A stretch of DNA of 64,000 bases, taken from positions 30,056,636 through 30,120,635 of the forward strand of contig NC_056002.1 of the NCBI RefSeq assembly GCF_018446385.1. The letters run 5' to 3'. Shown piece after piece: positions 31,301 to 44,632 of this stretch. The number at the start of each line of letters is the position of its first letter. Within the stretch, counting starts at the first letter, position 1. The stretch is from Zingiber officinale (lineage: Eukaryota; Streptophyta; Magnoliopsida; Zingiberales; Zingiberaceae). The notes beneath the pieces were generated by a model. That model saw only the letters and a program-made list of their open reading frames with translations, searched no databases and had not been told where the DNA came from. Made by a program: the position numbers and the translations under genes.

Positions 31301-34084
31301 ATCCAAATCTGATAAAACCTAAGAATGTAAAAGCTAGAACAGCTGATGTAAGTGAGAAAAGAGAAAACTCTCTCTCTCTCTCTCTCTCTCTTTCTCTGTA
31401 AATTGTATATTTTTTACTGCTAAGTGAAACTTGCAAATTTTCATGTTTGCCATTCTGTATATTCAAAAATTCCTTTCCACCTATTAGTTATATTTCTCTG
31501 TGCAATTTTTTGTATTTTTTATGACCACTTGGCACTGGTAGCCTTATACAAATAGCTTCTCCAAAGTATAGGATTTTTTATATCTATATTGCTTAGTTTA
31601 TGAGTAACAGTATGCTCATATTTGCATGGCACTTGTCAATCAGTGCTGTAATATTTATTTCTCTTGAAAATTCAATGCAGGTGGAGAACACCCCTGAACT
31701 CTCTCGACGTGAAAGGTATGCTAAATATAGCTTTTTGATTCTTGTTGTGGCTTCTGCTAAATTTTCTTGGCACTAGTTCAATTAAGCTTCTATGTTTTAT
31801 ATTTCTTATCGCGTCATCCATATAATTTGTTATCAACATGGCTTTTAATACTTAACAGAATACAAATTGTAACACATCAACTTGTAGCATCTTATCTGAA
31901 CTAATTAAAGGTGAAGTAGGCAGATTTATGATGGATTTTGTTGATGTGGTGAGGTATGAAAAAAAAAGAACATGGTTGTGACTTTTGTACATCAATCTCT
32001 GATTAGCATTTGTCGCCATGTTATATGTACTTTTCCAAGTTTTGTCTTGCACATAGCTAGCTTCATAGCGAACCGTGACCTTTAATGATGGTTTTTGTTT
32101 TGGCTGACCTGGGTTTTGACTAACAGAAAATATGGCCAGGTATGGACATTTCAGCATGATCTGTTTCATTGGGCTATTATCCACTTTGCTTCATTTACTT
32201 CTCACATCAGCTTCATTGTCGTCCATCCATTTTAACCTTGTGCTACCATGAAATTGTAGTCTGTATCTTTATTGCAAATCTTTAGGCAATAACTGGTGGA
32301 AGAAATTTTTATTTATAACCTCCTGCATCTTGTCATGTTGGTTCAGCTTGCTGTGGTTTTCCAGTCTCTATAAAACATATCAGCTTCATGTCATGCTGTA
32401 TAATGTAATAAGTTGTAAGTCAAACCTATTAGGTTCACAACGATGCTGGAAGAATAACATCAAATTCCAAGTAGTCTTGTTCACATAATGTTAATCCTCA
32501 GAAGCAGGAGACATATTTTTGTTATTTATTATTGTTATTTTTTTTTCTGTAGAGAAGAGATAGAGAAACAAAAAGCCCATGAGCGATACATGATGGCGAC
32601 GGAACAAGGGAAAACTGAACAAGCTCGGAAAGATTTGGGTAAAATCCAAACATCCATCTTCTTTTTCCTGTCCACCTCTTGTTTGTTTAAGTGATTCTTT
32701 TATAAGCTTTATGTTTCCGTAGTCCACTTTTGAAAGCCTTCTAGGCTCCTTCATTTTTTTCTAAAACAACCATTAATAAGATGCAACAGACTAGTATATT
32801 ACGTACAATATTTTTGAGTTTTTATTGAACCATGCAATCTGATATTGGTACTCACGATTTGCCTTTTGTTTATTGAACTACACAATCTGTGTGTAGTTAT
32901 AATACATAAAAGCTCAAAAGTTTTGTCATTCCTTCAGTATAGTATTGTAAAATTTGACTTTTAAATGGAACAATCACTGTTTCACAGCTCATTCTTGAAA
33001 CTTTGTTTGACTTGAAGCTCACAAAGGAAAATCTATCTTTTGTGTGCTTTTTGGCTCAGACTCTTTTCATTTTAGTTTTGGTATCTTCAGTGTACTTGAA
33101 CTTGTATGAGACTGCATATTGGAGGGCAACATAGGATTTTAAACATGGTGAAAATATTGTGCCATCTGATGGCAATGGTTAGTGGTTTGGTACTACAAGG
33201 ATCAGTGCAAAAAATATATTTAACTTTACACCTATTAAATCTTTTCTAAAAGTGTCATTCTCTCTGCAAAATGTCAAACTAAAATCCGTTGTACTGCATA
33301 GAAGCAATACATCCCTTGATTTTAATTTCTAAAGTTGTCTCAATCAATTTTTTTCATTTCACAGAGCGTCTTGCATTGATACGACAACAAAGAGCTGAAG
33401 CTGCAAAGAAAAGAGAGGAGGAAAAAACTGGTATGTAATTTCGCATGCAATTGTCCTTTAACTAAACGTTCTGTTGATATGATTGCTTAAGCTATTCATC
33501 CTACATCCCGTTCAACTCAGATATTACCTTTATGCTATCTTTGTTAAGAGAGAATGGAGTGGGAATGATAAGTAGAACGATAGATGTATTCCGTTGGTTG
33601 CATTGATGGAATGGTATGACAAGTGGAATGATTCATCATTCTATGCTTAGTCCAGGTTGTTCGATTCAGTCGACTCATTTGACCTGCCTGGTCTTTTGTC
33701 TTATCTAAACCGTCCAATCTGACTAATTCTCTCGATTCATCAGGCTCACTAGGTGCATCATGTTTGTGAGGTTGTATATTACATCCGACTCCATGAAGGA
33801 TTGTGTAGGCTTGGTTATTAAATGGACTATTCCTTTGTTCATTTCACCTCAAATTGCTCATTCAAATGCTAGAATAAAATGATAAATGACAGCCCTTTCC
33901 AAAGGCTTCAGCGAGTTGCATTACGATGTACAACTTTTCGAGATACTTATCTGATGTTCTAACCGATTAACCAAATTGCCACTATTGTTCACTTTTCATA
34001 CTGATTTCTTTCCAATGCGCTTAATCAGATCTAAATCTTATGCTTGCAGCTAGAGAACAGAAGAGGGTCGAAGCTCGCAAGTGA
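28330..34084 (+). CDS. PDAP1/PP28-type heat- and acid-stable phosphoprotein
   Basis: Eight exons: 28330-28396, 29526-29563, 31078-31152, 31264-31347, 31681-31715, 32553-32638, 33365-33430 and 34050-34084. All introns are GT-AG and the phases join without a break to 161 codons plus TGA. The product starts MGRGRFKAKPTGRRNFSTPE, the family's conserved basic start. Residues 36-60 are an acidic Glu/Asp/Ser stretch with casein-kinase-2-like sites. Residues about 75-150 are the PP28 domain (NPNLIKPKNVKA, ELSRREREEIEKQKAHERYM, GKTEQARKDLERLALIRQQR), followed by a Lys/Glu-rich helix ending VEARK. Length fits the 160-170-residue plant members. In animals PDAP1 is a casein-kinase substrate linked to PDGF binding and translation; the plant function is poorly known. 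Intron 2 is 1.5 kb and intron 4 begins with a (TC)n run just after the donor (31368-31390). Confidence 0.93.
31368..31390 (+). repeat. (TC)n microsatellite in PDAP1-like intron 4
   Basis: About 11 TC units starting about 20 bases after the exon-4 donor. Non-coding. Confidence 0.85.
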
Positions 34085-35611
34085 TAATGATGCTCTCAAG
34101 TGATAATAATACTATTACTTTCCATCTGCGTGTATTTTCCAGTAAACCACAACCCCAAATGGCACATTATTGCAGTAGCATTCGTTCCATCGGCTGTTTA
34201 ATCATATTGAAATTTCAACTCAGTAACTTTGGATGCTCTGTTCAATCCGTTTATTGTCGATTTGTTGAAACTTGGATGATCTGTTGAATGAAAGATGTTG
34301 ATATAGTTGATCTTTTTGTGTTTTCTTTATAGGCCAGGTGTTTGAAGTTCGCCTAATCCTGGAGTTTGATTTCATTCCCTGTGGTTCTTTGCGACTATAA
34401 TAAAGATTTTGAATATTTTTTTAATCATGTGCATGCCAAGTCATCTTCAAAAGTTAAAAATAGTTAGTTATACAATTAAATAAAAATTTATCTCTTTTTA
34501 TTTTTTATTATAAAATATAAAGAAACAAAATATTCAAGAAATTTTTTGTAAAACAATGAAGTGAGTAATTTGGTCCAAAAAATAATAGGTGTCATTCGAA
34601 TATCTTAAAACACGAGGGTACCATTTATATATTTTCCAATATCAAGGTTCTGTTAAGATAATTACTTATCAGGGCCCTGAGCGCATTTAATCGCGGGCTG
34701 GATCGATCTCGTTCTACAGTTCGGCTCCAATGGTCGAAACCCTCTTTGGCGGATGCACCGTCGTGGCCGTGGCGGCGATTGGCTCCTATGATCTTTATTC
34801 ACAAGTTTAGATTTTTAGTCCGTAATCCTTGATTCTTTTTATAATTTACATATCGGATCACGATCGAAATCTGGTCAAAATCGAATACAATTTCTTTCAG
34901 ATTCACCTTCCCACCTGGTGAGCGGACTGTAGGGAGCCGAGCAAGGGTGGACCACCGATGGCCTTCGACTATCTGGTTCAACCCAAAACTATAATCTAAA
35001 TGGAAAAGTAAATGCATGGGAGATCACAACTATATTCTGATCGTGATCCAATGTGCAAATTATAGAAAAGACCAAGAAAAAAAATTAAAGATTACGGATA
35101 AAATGATCTTCACTACCACGTCAAAGGTAATCGCAGTTGGCGGAGGCGCTAGGGATGAGCGTATTCACCTTTTATCATCATGTTAATTAATAATTCTTCA
35201 TTATACCTCATTAGTATTAAATAATTCAATTAATTGAAACATTCTTCTTCTTTCCTGCAGGTCTAATTACTTAATTAGAAGAGATAATCAACGTGATATT
35301 CCTTGCGACATTATATAAGTACTATATATATAACTTAATTTGTGTTGAAAAACTATAAGTTTTTATAGTCTTGATTAATTTGAGAAGTAAACGGTCTTCT
35401 CTTTAATTAATTCGTCTATTAGATAAATTTGAAGCAAATTTTAAGTTTCACTTAAAATATATGCTTACATCTCTTAAACAAGACATTTATTCCATACTTT
35501 CAGTATCTAAAATTTTTTCTCAAGCTAAATATTTGATAATAAATTGGAAATAATTTTATCATTCATATTTGTAATAACATCTTTTATTCATCGTATCAAT
35601 TTAGGGTTTAG
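34085..35611. other. 3' flank of the PDAP1-like gene and intergenic DNA
   Basis: To about 34420 is the likely 3' untranslated region (AATAAAGATTTTG near 34400). A 26-codon ORF at 34730-34810 (start MVETLFGGCTVVAVAAIGSY), after a GC-rich patch, could be a first-exon fragment of a lost gene, but no donor or partner exon was found. The remainder is AT-rich and featureless. Confidence 0.45.
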
Positions 35612-35698
35612 GGTATTGATCCTGTTCGAACCAAGGGTCAACAACCGTTGGGGATGTGGCGCTCCTTGCTGGGTCCTCGAGGGCTCCGGTGAACCTGC

Positions 35699-38094
35699 TG
35701 TTGGTTGCTACTCGGAAAGCCTATAGGTTCCACTGTACAAAAATTTTGTACAAAGATCTGAACCTTTTCCTAGCTACCATGTGTTCTTTTAAATTAAATT
35801 TTAGATCTCCTGCGGAACTTAACACGTTTGATCCAAAACTTAATCTATTTGTTCTTTTAGGTTTTGACTTGGATCTCCTGCGGAACTTAACACGTTCGAC
35901 CCAAGTCTCCTTAAGTTATTAATTCCATTAAATATTAATTTCCATAAAAGGTTCCCAGTACTGACGTGGCGAGGCACATGACCTTCTTGGATATGGGAGC
36001 AACCACCACCGACTAGACAAAACCTTTAATAGAAAGCTAATATTTAATTTCCTAAAATAACTTTAGGTTAACCAAAGAGAACAATCAAATCACAAGGAAA
36101 AGAAAGAAACAAAAGAACACAACTTCGAAAAAACATATTCGAAATACTAGAACGTAAGCCTCTTGTATTTGGTATTATTTTCATAAATAACTAGCATGAT
36201 GCGGAAATAGAAATTACTAGTTATACCTTGTAGAAAAACCTCTTGATCTTCTACCGTATTCCTCTTCTAACCTCGGACGTTGTGTGGCAACGATCTTCCA
36301 AGATGAGAAACCACCAACCACCTTCTTCTCCTCCAAGCAAGGTTCGGCCACAAAAGAAAAGCTTCACCAAGGAGAAAACCAAAATACTAACCAAGCTCCA
36401 AGAGATGCTAGCTTTCTCTCCTTCTTCTTCTTCTTCTCCGAGTAGTATCCGGCCACCACAAGAGCTCCAATAGAAGGGTAGGGTTCGGCCACCACAAGAG
36501 GAAGAGATGGAGAGGTTGGCCGGCCACACCAAGGAAAAAAAAAAGAGAGGAATAATAATTGTTGTGTCTTGTGAAGGCACCCTCACCCCTTCTTTTATAT
36601 TCCTTGGCCTAGGTAAATTAGGAAATTTAATTACAATAAATTTTCCTTAATTTCCTTGACATGATTTAATTGAGAGAAATAAAATAAAATTTCCCCAATT
36701 AATTTGTGATGGCCGGCCACATCATTGGAATACAAAAGAGGACAAGTTTTAATCAACAATTAAAACTTCCTAATTTGTTTCCGGAAATTTTAAAAAATAA
36801 AATTTCTCTTTAAAATCTCTTCATGGTTAATAAAAGGAAATATCTATAATTTTAATTTTATTAACATGTGAATAATTTTAAAGAGAAAATAAAACATCTC
36901 TTCCAATCTACAAATAAGGAAAGAGATCTAATCTCTTTCTTTAATCTTTTGTAGATCTTTTACAAGAGAGATATTTTAATTTTAATTCTCTTTAAAATAT
37001 ATCTTCCACATAATAATAAAAATTAAAATTAAATTTCTTTTTAATTTTATTTGGCCGGCCCTACTAGCTTGGGTTCAAGCTAGGGCCCACTAATATACCT
37101 AGGCCGGCCCTAGCTGATTCCCAAGCTAGCTTGGCCGGCCCCTTATGAGTGGGTATAGAAGGTGGGTATAGGTGGGTATAGTACTCTATAAATAAGAGGC
37201 TACGATAGGGACCGAGAGGAGGAATTGGTTTTGGTCTCCCGATAAAATTAAGCATCCCGTGTTCGCCCCGAACACACAACTTAATTTTATCAATAATAAT
37301 TCATTCCACTAGAGAACTATCATTGAACTACCGCACCAATCCCAAATTACATTTTTGGGCTCCTTCTTATTATGAGTGTGTTAGTCTCCCTGTGTTTAAG
37401 ATATCGAATGTCCACTAATTAAGTGAGTTACTGACAACTCATTTAATTATATAAATCCAAGAGTAGTACCACTCAACCTTATCGTCATGTCGGACTAAGT
37501 CCACCTGCAGGGTTTAACATGACAATCCTTATGAGCTCCTCTTGGGGACATTATCAACCTAGTATCTCTAGGACACAGTTTCCTTCTATAATCAACAACA
37601 CACACTATAAGTGATAGCATTTCCCAACTTATCGGGTTTATTGATTCATCGAACTAAATCTCACCCATTGATAAATTAAAGAAATAAATATCAAATATAT
37701 GTGCTTGTTATTATATTAGGATTAAGAGCACACACTTCCATAATAACTGAGGTCTTTGTTCCTTTATAAAGTCAGTATAAAAGGAACGACCTCGAATGGT
37801 CCTACTCAATACACTCTGAGTGTACTAGTGTAATTATATAGTCAAGATAAACTAATACCTAATTACACTACGACCTTCTAATGGTTTGTTCCTTTCCATT
37901 CTGGTCGTGAGCTACTGTTTATAATTTATAAGGTACTGATAACATCATCTTTTGTATGTGACACCACATACTATGTTATCTACAATATAAATTAAATGAA
38001 CAACTACAAACAAATGTAGATAATTAGACCAAATGTGATTCTTTATTCATAATGAATGTTTACAAAGCTTAGGCTTTCAGTATACACTCCAACA
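35699..38094 (-). mobile_element. Solo LTR of the Ty1/copia family, inside the Tat 3' LTR
   Basis: 2396 bp. On the minus strand it starts TGTTGGAGTGTATACTGAAA and ends GCAACCAACA. It is flanked by the duplication CCTGC (35694-35698 and 38095-38099) and matches the LTRs at 7115 and 18175. No internal sequence remains. As it interrupts a young element it is itself young. Confidence 0.88.
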
Positions 38095-38099
38095 CCTGC

Positions 38100-38748
38100 A
38101 GCAAAACCGAGCCGGGAGGGGTGTCCCGGCGACGGCCCTCCGACGCTCAAGTCAGGCGAGGAATAACAAGAAGGTGGTCTCCAGATCCAGATTTTTCATA
38201 CCTCCGGTGAAGAAATGGAGGCCTTATATAGACCTCCCGAAGAAGCCTGGGCGCACCAATCAAAGTAACCACCTGCCTTTGACCATGCCCAGGTATGGGT
38301 CTGTCAGAAGGGCCATGCCCAGATATGGATATGTCAGGAAGATGTCCATGAGGCCATATTGCTACTGTATCAACCTTTCCATGATGTGACGGCAAGGTCC
38401 TCCATCGTGCGATCTTGTGTACGGCCTAATCATCAGACATGCTTTAGCTGATATCCCATATCCCGAGCCGAGCGCATAGGCCGCTCGGCCCCCTTTGTAC
38501 CCTCGCCCTTATCTTGGCCGAACGGACGACCCGCTCGGCCCTTCGGTTCCAGCCGAGCGGCATCCCGCTCGGCCCTTCGATCCTCCTGCCTTGGCGTCGG
38601 AAACCCAAACCCTTGGATGGGTTATGTCTAGCTCCGCTCGGACTTACTCAGCTGCTCGGCGTGGCCATTAACCGCTTAGTCAGCCCTTCATTGGTCCTCA
38701 AGCTGAGACCCTTCAAAAAATGGGTCCCCCATTCTTACCGCCGGATCA
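38100..38748 (-). repeat. Tat 3' LTR, main part
   Basis: The remainder of the LTR whose other 82 bases are at 35617-35698. Nearly identical to 48301-48949. Bounded inward by the purine-rich GAAGGGAAGGCAAG (minus strand), the likely polypurine tract. Confidence 0.88.
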
Positions 38749-39414
38749 CTTGCCTTCCCTTCAAGTCTAGTCGAAGGAGGCAGTGAGTCCGACTGACTGG
38801 ACTATATGTGTCCGAGCGGGCGGTCGCCGCCTCTCCGTAGCTTATAATATCCCTGGGGTCGTTCGGCCCTTCTGTCAAATTCAGCCGTTCGGCTCTTCAT
38901 TCCGGTTGTCTTGTCGCTCAACATGGATGTTTGCTTGTCTAGATCTTCTCGAAAATCACGCAAATCTTCTCCATTAAGTCGAAGCATGCGCGGTATGGGC
39001 GCATTAATTGTGCCTGGCGACAGAGCGCCACGTGGCTCTTCTCGCGTGGCGGTGATGATCCGTACGATGGGACGCTGGTCATTTTGAAACGGACGGCTAG
39101 ATGATGACTTCGTCTTCCGTGACCTGCATCCGACGGACGAGGCTGACCAGCCTCGTTCGTATAAAGCCCTCGTCTTCGCCTTTTACGCCGCATTTTCTGT
39201 TTCATCGCGTATTCTCCGTCGAAGGTGCCCGCTGCTGCTGCATCATTCCGGCCGTCCCAGCTCTCGCCTCTTGGTGGTCTTCGGCTCTTTGGTGATCCTT
39301 TCTGTCTACCTTCCCTCAGTAAGCTTCTCCCTTCCCTTACAAGGCCTTCCCAACTTGTTCTGCCTCCTTTGTTCCCATTCCTTCGATTTCTCGCTGTCTT
39401 TTTGCTCCTTCGAG

Positions 39415-41240
39415 ATGGCAAGCTCCTCCGAACCCGTTGTTGGTGTTCACGGCCCTTGGTACCTGACCATGGAGAGTCGGTTTGATGAGGAGGGTGCTCG
39501 GCGCCTTGTTCGGACATATGGGATTCCCGATAACTATGAAATAGTTGTAGCCAACCCGACTGACCGGCCCCATGACCCCTCGATCGACACCATTTGTTTT
39601 TTTCTAGACCAATTCCAGGGCGGCCTTAGATTTCCTACCCATCCCTTTATTTTAGAGGTTTGCAACTATTTTCGCATCCCGCTCGGCCAACTTGTGCCGA
39701 ATTCCTTTAGGCTGCTGAGCGGGATGGTCGTCCTCTTCAAGCTGCACAGTATCCCTCTTGACCCTAAAATATTTCACTTCTTCTTCTACCCCAAACAATC
39801 CGAGCTGGGGACTTTTATTTTCCAAAGTAGAATAGGCTTTAAATTTTTTGACAATATGCCGACCTCCAACAAACACTGGAAGGAGTTTTTCTTTTATATC
39901 CGACTTCCCGAGCGGCCAGCATTCCGAACCAAATGGCAGACCGCTGTGCCGACTCAGCCGGAGCAATCCAGCCTATCTTCATGCGGCGAACTGGTTGTCC
40001 GGTCAGCGATACAAGATCGATCAGCTGCTGCTCAAGGGGGTGTTGTATATTTTCGGATTGTCTCCCGTTCGGGCAAATCTCCCCGTCCGCATGAGTAAGG
40101 ATTCTTTACTCTCTTAGTCTTTTTTGTCTAATTGATTTTAATTTCGTTTACTGCAGCTGAAGTCATGTGGCGCTCTAAGGCTACCGCTCATTTGAAACTG
40201 AAGGCCGTGGAAATTGAGGCGGCCACCAAAAAGGAGCTCGCCGGCGGGTCTCATTCCTAGCCCGCAGACGCGGAGAGGGCGCGATCCGCCCAAGCAGATC
40301 TTGCCCATCCGCTTCAGAGGTTGAGGCGGATCCTTTCCTCGGCCCCGTGGGGTCCTCAGTCGAGGATCCACGGCTGGAAGTTCGTGGCGTCGAAGAGACT
40401 CCGACCTTCCGCGCCACAAGAGGAGCACCACAGTGCCGATCGGCGTAACCGCTGCTAGCACGCCATCACGGATCGGGACTCCAGCCTGCCTCGCCATGAC
40501 CTTGGCTCTCCTCCCGGACTCGTCACCGTTTCGTCGGTTGGTGAAACTTCCACCATAGAGTCTTCGCAACAAGCTGCTCAAGAAGCGCCGTCCGCCATCC
40601 GACCATCAAGACCACCCTCCGATTCCCATCGGAGGAATATTTCTTGTCTACCGGCCATCGAGCCCCATTCACGAAATAACCTTGACGGGTCCGCTCGCCA
40701 AGCTTTTGAGGACGCCCTGATTCAGGTTGCCCTCGTAAGCGGCTCGGCGATAACAATATCGGCAGCCACGGGTAAATTCATCTTTCTTCATGTGCCATGC
40801 TATTGTTTGACTCCTGATTTTATTATTTCCTTACAGCGTTGGGCTGACCATCGGCTAGCCGAGCTGGAGGATCTCTGGAAAAACTCCAAGTATCGGGGTC
40901 CATCGGCCGAGCGGGAGAAACAAACCCTCGAGGCCGAACAGAAGAAGGCTGCCGATCTGGCTGCGGAGGTGGCCCGACTCGAAGACTTGGTGAAGAAGCG
41001 GGACGGGGACGTGAAGCGCGCCAGTGGCCGGAAGAGGCGAGCGATTGCTGATCTGGATAAAATGAAAGTCGAAGTCCGGGCCCTAGATCAGCAGTCTAAG
41101 AAGCTAGAGGCCGAGCTGAATGCCGAGCGAGAGATCCGTTCGGCAGAGCGCACAAAGGCCGAGGTGGACTTGAAGGCTGTCCAAGATTCCCTAACCTCTT
41201 CCCGAGCGGTGCTTAAAGGTATAAGGAGGGAGAGCCGAGT
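39415..41240 (+). pseudogene. Antisense ORF region of the Tat element (Transposase_28-like, coiled coil)
   Basis: On the strand opposite to gag-pol, between the tandem array and the 3' LTR. The first part (39415-40098) starts MASSSEPVVGVHGPWYL and has the plant 'putative gypsy-type transposon' look (FILEVCNYFRIPLGQLVPNS). Near 40100-40155 there is an intron-like gap ending in TTTACTGCAG. The far part (about 40840-41240) is a long coiled coil (AAEVARLEDLVKKRDGDVKR). Antisense ORFs at this place are known from Tat elements such as Grande; their function is unknown. Broken. Confidence 0.65.
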
Positions 41241-41809
41241 CGCTTAGCGCAGCGCGCCAAGAATATCTCCACTCGGAGCGGTTCGGCGTAAAATTCGGTG
41301 ACAATGTCTCTTCTACATTCGCCGAAGCGGTCAAGGTCACGCTGACATACTTGAAGAAGGGTGGCCACCTTCCCGAGGGAATGCATATTCCCGCCTCCGA
41401 CCTGGCGGCCATGATTGATGACATCCCGGACGCCTTTTTTAATTTTGAAGACCCGGAGTGAGGCGAGTTCTTTCAAGTGCTTTTTGTATTTCATCCGCTC
41501 GGCGGATGCAAAAACTTTATTGTACGTGCCGTTCGGCTCCCTTATGCGCTTTGTATTTTTTGTTTGCCTTTCATTGCCCCTTTTTAATGCGTTGCTGCTC
41601 ATTCGTATAATCTGTTGGGCTCCCCGAGTTTCCTACTAAACGACCGATCGGGTTAATCAATTGACTCGCTTCCTCAAAATCACTTAGCGCTTAACCATAT
41701 TGTTTGCACTTAGCGCTTAACCATACTACTTGCATTCAGTGCACGCGAAGTATTGGCAAACCGACGGCCGATCGGCATTAATCAATCTGGTACTTGAGAA
41801 CGATCATGA

Positions 41810-42735
41810 GCTCGTCGGCGTGGATGTTTATAGCCGATCAGCGCGGCTCTCGATCTTTAACGACGGTGCTCGTCGGCGCGGATTGTTATAGCCGATCGGC
41901 GCGGCTCTCGATTTTTAACGACGGTGCTCGTCGGCGCGGATGTTTATAGCCGGTCGGCGCGACTCTCGATCTTTAACGACGGTGCTCGTCGGCGCGGATG
42001 TTTATAGCCGATCGGCGCGGCTCTCGATCTTTAACGACGGTGCTCGTCGGAGCGATTATTTATAGCCGATCGGCACGGCTCTCGATCTTTAACGACGGTG
42101 CTCGTCGACGCGGATGTTTATAGCCGATCGGCGCGGCTCTCGATCTTTAACGACGGTGCTCGTCGGCGCGGATGTTTATAGCCGATCGGCGCGGCTCTCG
42201 ATCTTTAACGACGGTGCTCGTCGGCGCGGATGTTTATAGCCGATCGGCGCGGCTCTCGATCTTTAACGACGGTGCTCGTCGGCGCGGATGTTTATAGCCG
42301 ATCGGCGCGGCTCTCGATTTTTAACGACGGTGCTCGTCGGCGCGGATGTTTATAGCCGATCGGCGCGGCTCTCGATCTTTAACGACGGTGCTCGTCGGCG
42401 CGGATGTTTATAGCCGATCGGCGCGACTCTCGATTTTTAACGACGGTGCTCGTCGGCGCGGATGTTTATAGCCGATCGGCGCGGCTCTCGATCTTTAACG
42501 ACGGTGCTCGTCGGCGCGGATGTTTATAGCCGATCGGCGCGGCTCTCGATCTTTAACGACGGTGCTCGTCGGCGCGGATGTTTATAGCCGATCGGCGCGG
42601 CTCTCGATTTTTAACGACGGTGCTCGTCGGCGCGGATGTTTATAGCCGGTCGGCGCGACTCTCGATTTTTAACGACGGTGCTCGTCGGCACGGTTATTTA
42701 TAGCCGGTCGGCGCGGCTCTACGGTTTAACGTCTG
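41810..42735. repeat. 58-bp tandem repeat array, about 16 units
   Basis: The unit contains GCTCGTCGGCGCGGATGTTT and CGATCTTTAACGACGGT and repeats with little divergence; some units carry GATTTTT in place of GATCTTT. It lies between integrase and the antisense ORF, in the 3' untranslated part of the element. Tat elements are known to breed tandem repeats there, some of which become satellites. Confidence 0.92.
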
Positions 42736-43179
42736 GGCTAGACGGCCTTCAAGGCTAACTCCTTACCAGGTCGAGCGACCTTGGCCTTCATAACTTATCT
42801 CGCGCTTGAACAGTCTTTGTGCCCGGCCGAACGGCATGGGTCATTTGCTTGCGAACCTAATCGGCTGGGAGGCCTTCACTTATTCGGGTGCTTGGCTCGG
42901 ATAATCCATATGCCTCTTTTACCCAGCTTGGAGAACGTACTCCTGGCCAAACGGCTCAGGGTCTGCTTCGAGCATTTTGGCTCGGATAATTTATCTCCAT
43001 CCGGAAGGTACTGGGTCTTTGATCCTCGAGCGCTTGGCTCGACCCATTTACCTCCGGCTGAGCGGCTCGTGGCCTTCGTTTCTTGCCAATGCCTTATATC
43101 TGTTCTCTTGATTCTTCATTTCTGCATTTCCAGTATTAGTTGAAAAAAGTACATAGGATGATTTACATTGGCACACCTT
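42736..43179. other. Non-coding spacer of the Tat element
   Basis: GC-moderate DNA with scattered CCGAGCGGC-type words shared with the LTR. The plus-strand ORF in it has no domain features. Confidence 0.45.
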
Positions 43180-44434
43180 TCACTCCGCCCGGTAAGGCTG
43201 GAGGTGGTTCGCGCTCCACGGCCTATCTAACTGCCGACCGTCCTCATCCTCCAAATAATAAGCGCCCGAGCGGAGCTTTTCGATGATTTTGAAGGGACCT
43301 GCCCACGGAGCTTCAAGCTTGCCGACGTCGCCGACCGGCTTGACTTTCTTCCAGATAAGGTCGCCGACCTGGAATGATCGGGGGATGACGCGCCGGTTGT
43401 AGTTTTGCTTCATCCGTTGACGGTACGCCATCAGCCGAACGGATGCCTTGGCACGCTCTTCGTCGACCAAATCCAGCTCCATATTCCTCCGCTCGGCGTT
43501 GCCTTCATCATAACACTGGACCCGGACGGACTCGACGCCGACTTCAACCGGGATGACTGCTTCGCCGCCGTACACCAGATGAAAAGGTGTAACGCCCGTT
43601 CCTTCCTTAGGAGTTGTTCGGATGGCCCATAAAACGCCCGGCACTTCATCCGGCCAACTTCCTCCCACGTGGTCGAGCCGAGCGCGCAGAATTGGCCACT
43701 TCAGCTTGACCGTTGCTCTGAGGATAGGCCACGGATGTGAAATGTTGCTCTATGTCGTAGCTCTTGCACCAATCCTCTAACATCTTCCCTGTGAACTGCC
43801 GCCCGTTGTCGGACACTAGTCGACGAGGGATGCCAAAACGACAAATGATGTGTTGCCAGATGAATTTTTTAACCATCTGTCCAGTGATCTTTGCCAGCGG
43901 CTCGGCCTCCACCCATTTGGAGAAATAGTCGACCGCCACTAGTAAAAATTTCCTCTGTCCGGACGCCATCGGAAATGGGCCGACAATATCCATTCCCCAT
44001 TGGTCGAACGGGCATGAAACGCTTGACGCCTTCATTTCTTCGGCCGGTCGGTGGGAGAAGTTGTGATACTTCTGGCATGAAAGGCAGGTAGATACTGTCC
44101 GAGCGGCGTCTGTTTGTAAAGTTGGCCAAAAGTATCCGGCCAAGAGGATCTTCTTGACCAATGAGCGCCCGCCCGGATGACCCCCGCATGATCCTTGATG
44201 TACTTCCTGGAGGATGTAAGATGAGTCCTCCGAGCTTACACATTTCAGCAATGGGCGCGAGAAAGCTTTCTTGTAAAGCTGATCTCCAATGAGTGTAAAC
44301 CGACCGGCTCTTCTCCTGAGGAGTCGGGCTACATATTCATCGGAGGGTGTGGTGCCCGAACGGAGGAATTCTATAATAGGTGTCCTCCAGTCGCTTGGAA
44401 ACGTGAGGCCTTGCATCCGATCGACGTGTGCCAC
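43180..44434 (-). pseudogene. Integrase region of the Tat element
   Basis: Contains the zinc-binding CLSCQKYHNFSHRPAEEM, the catalytic-core landmarks WGMDIVGPFPMASGQRKFLL and FGIPRRLVSDNGRQFTGKM with SVAYPQSNGQAEV, then a C-terminal domain with VIPRSFQVGDLIWKKV and WAGPFKIIEKLRSGAYYL. Broken; a fossil. Confidence 0.85.
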
Positions 44435-44632
44435 CAGCAGTACTTTTTCAATTGGTTGCTGAATGGCAACTGGTGTTATTGAACTTGCGAGTTTGGCTAA
44501 CTCGTCTGCTGCCTGGTTCTCCGTTCGGGGGATCTTCTGTATAAGAACCTCTCGGAAAGTAGCTTTGAGTTTTTCAAAGGCCTCAACGTAGAGTTTAAGC
44601 CGAACACTGTTGATTTCAAAGGTGCCAGAAAG

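Noticed and set aside
35601-35613. TTTAGGGTTTAGGG, two plant telomere units
   Set aside because: Only two units in AT-rich DNA; expected by chance and not evidence of an interstitial telomere.
41810-42735. Regular repeats considered as a CRISPR-like array
   Set aside because: The units are directly tandem with no unique spacers, in a plant retrotransposon.
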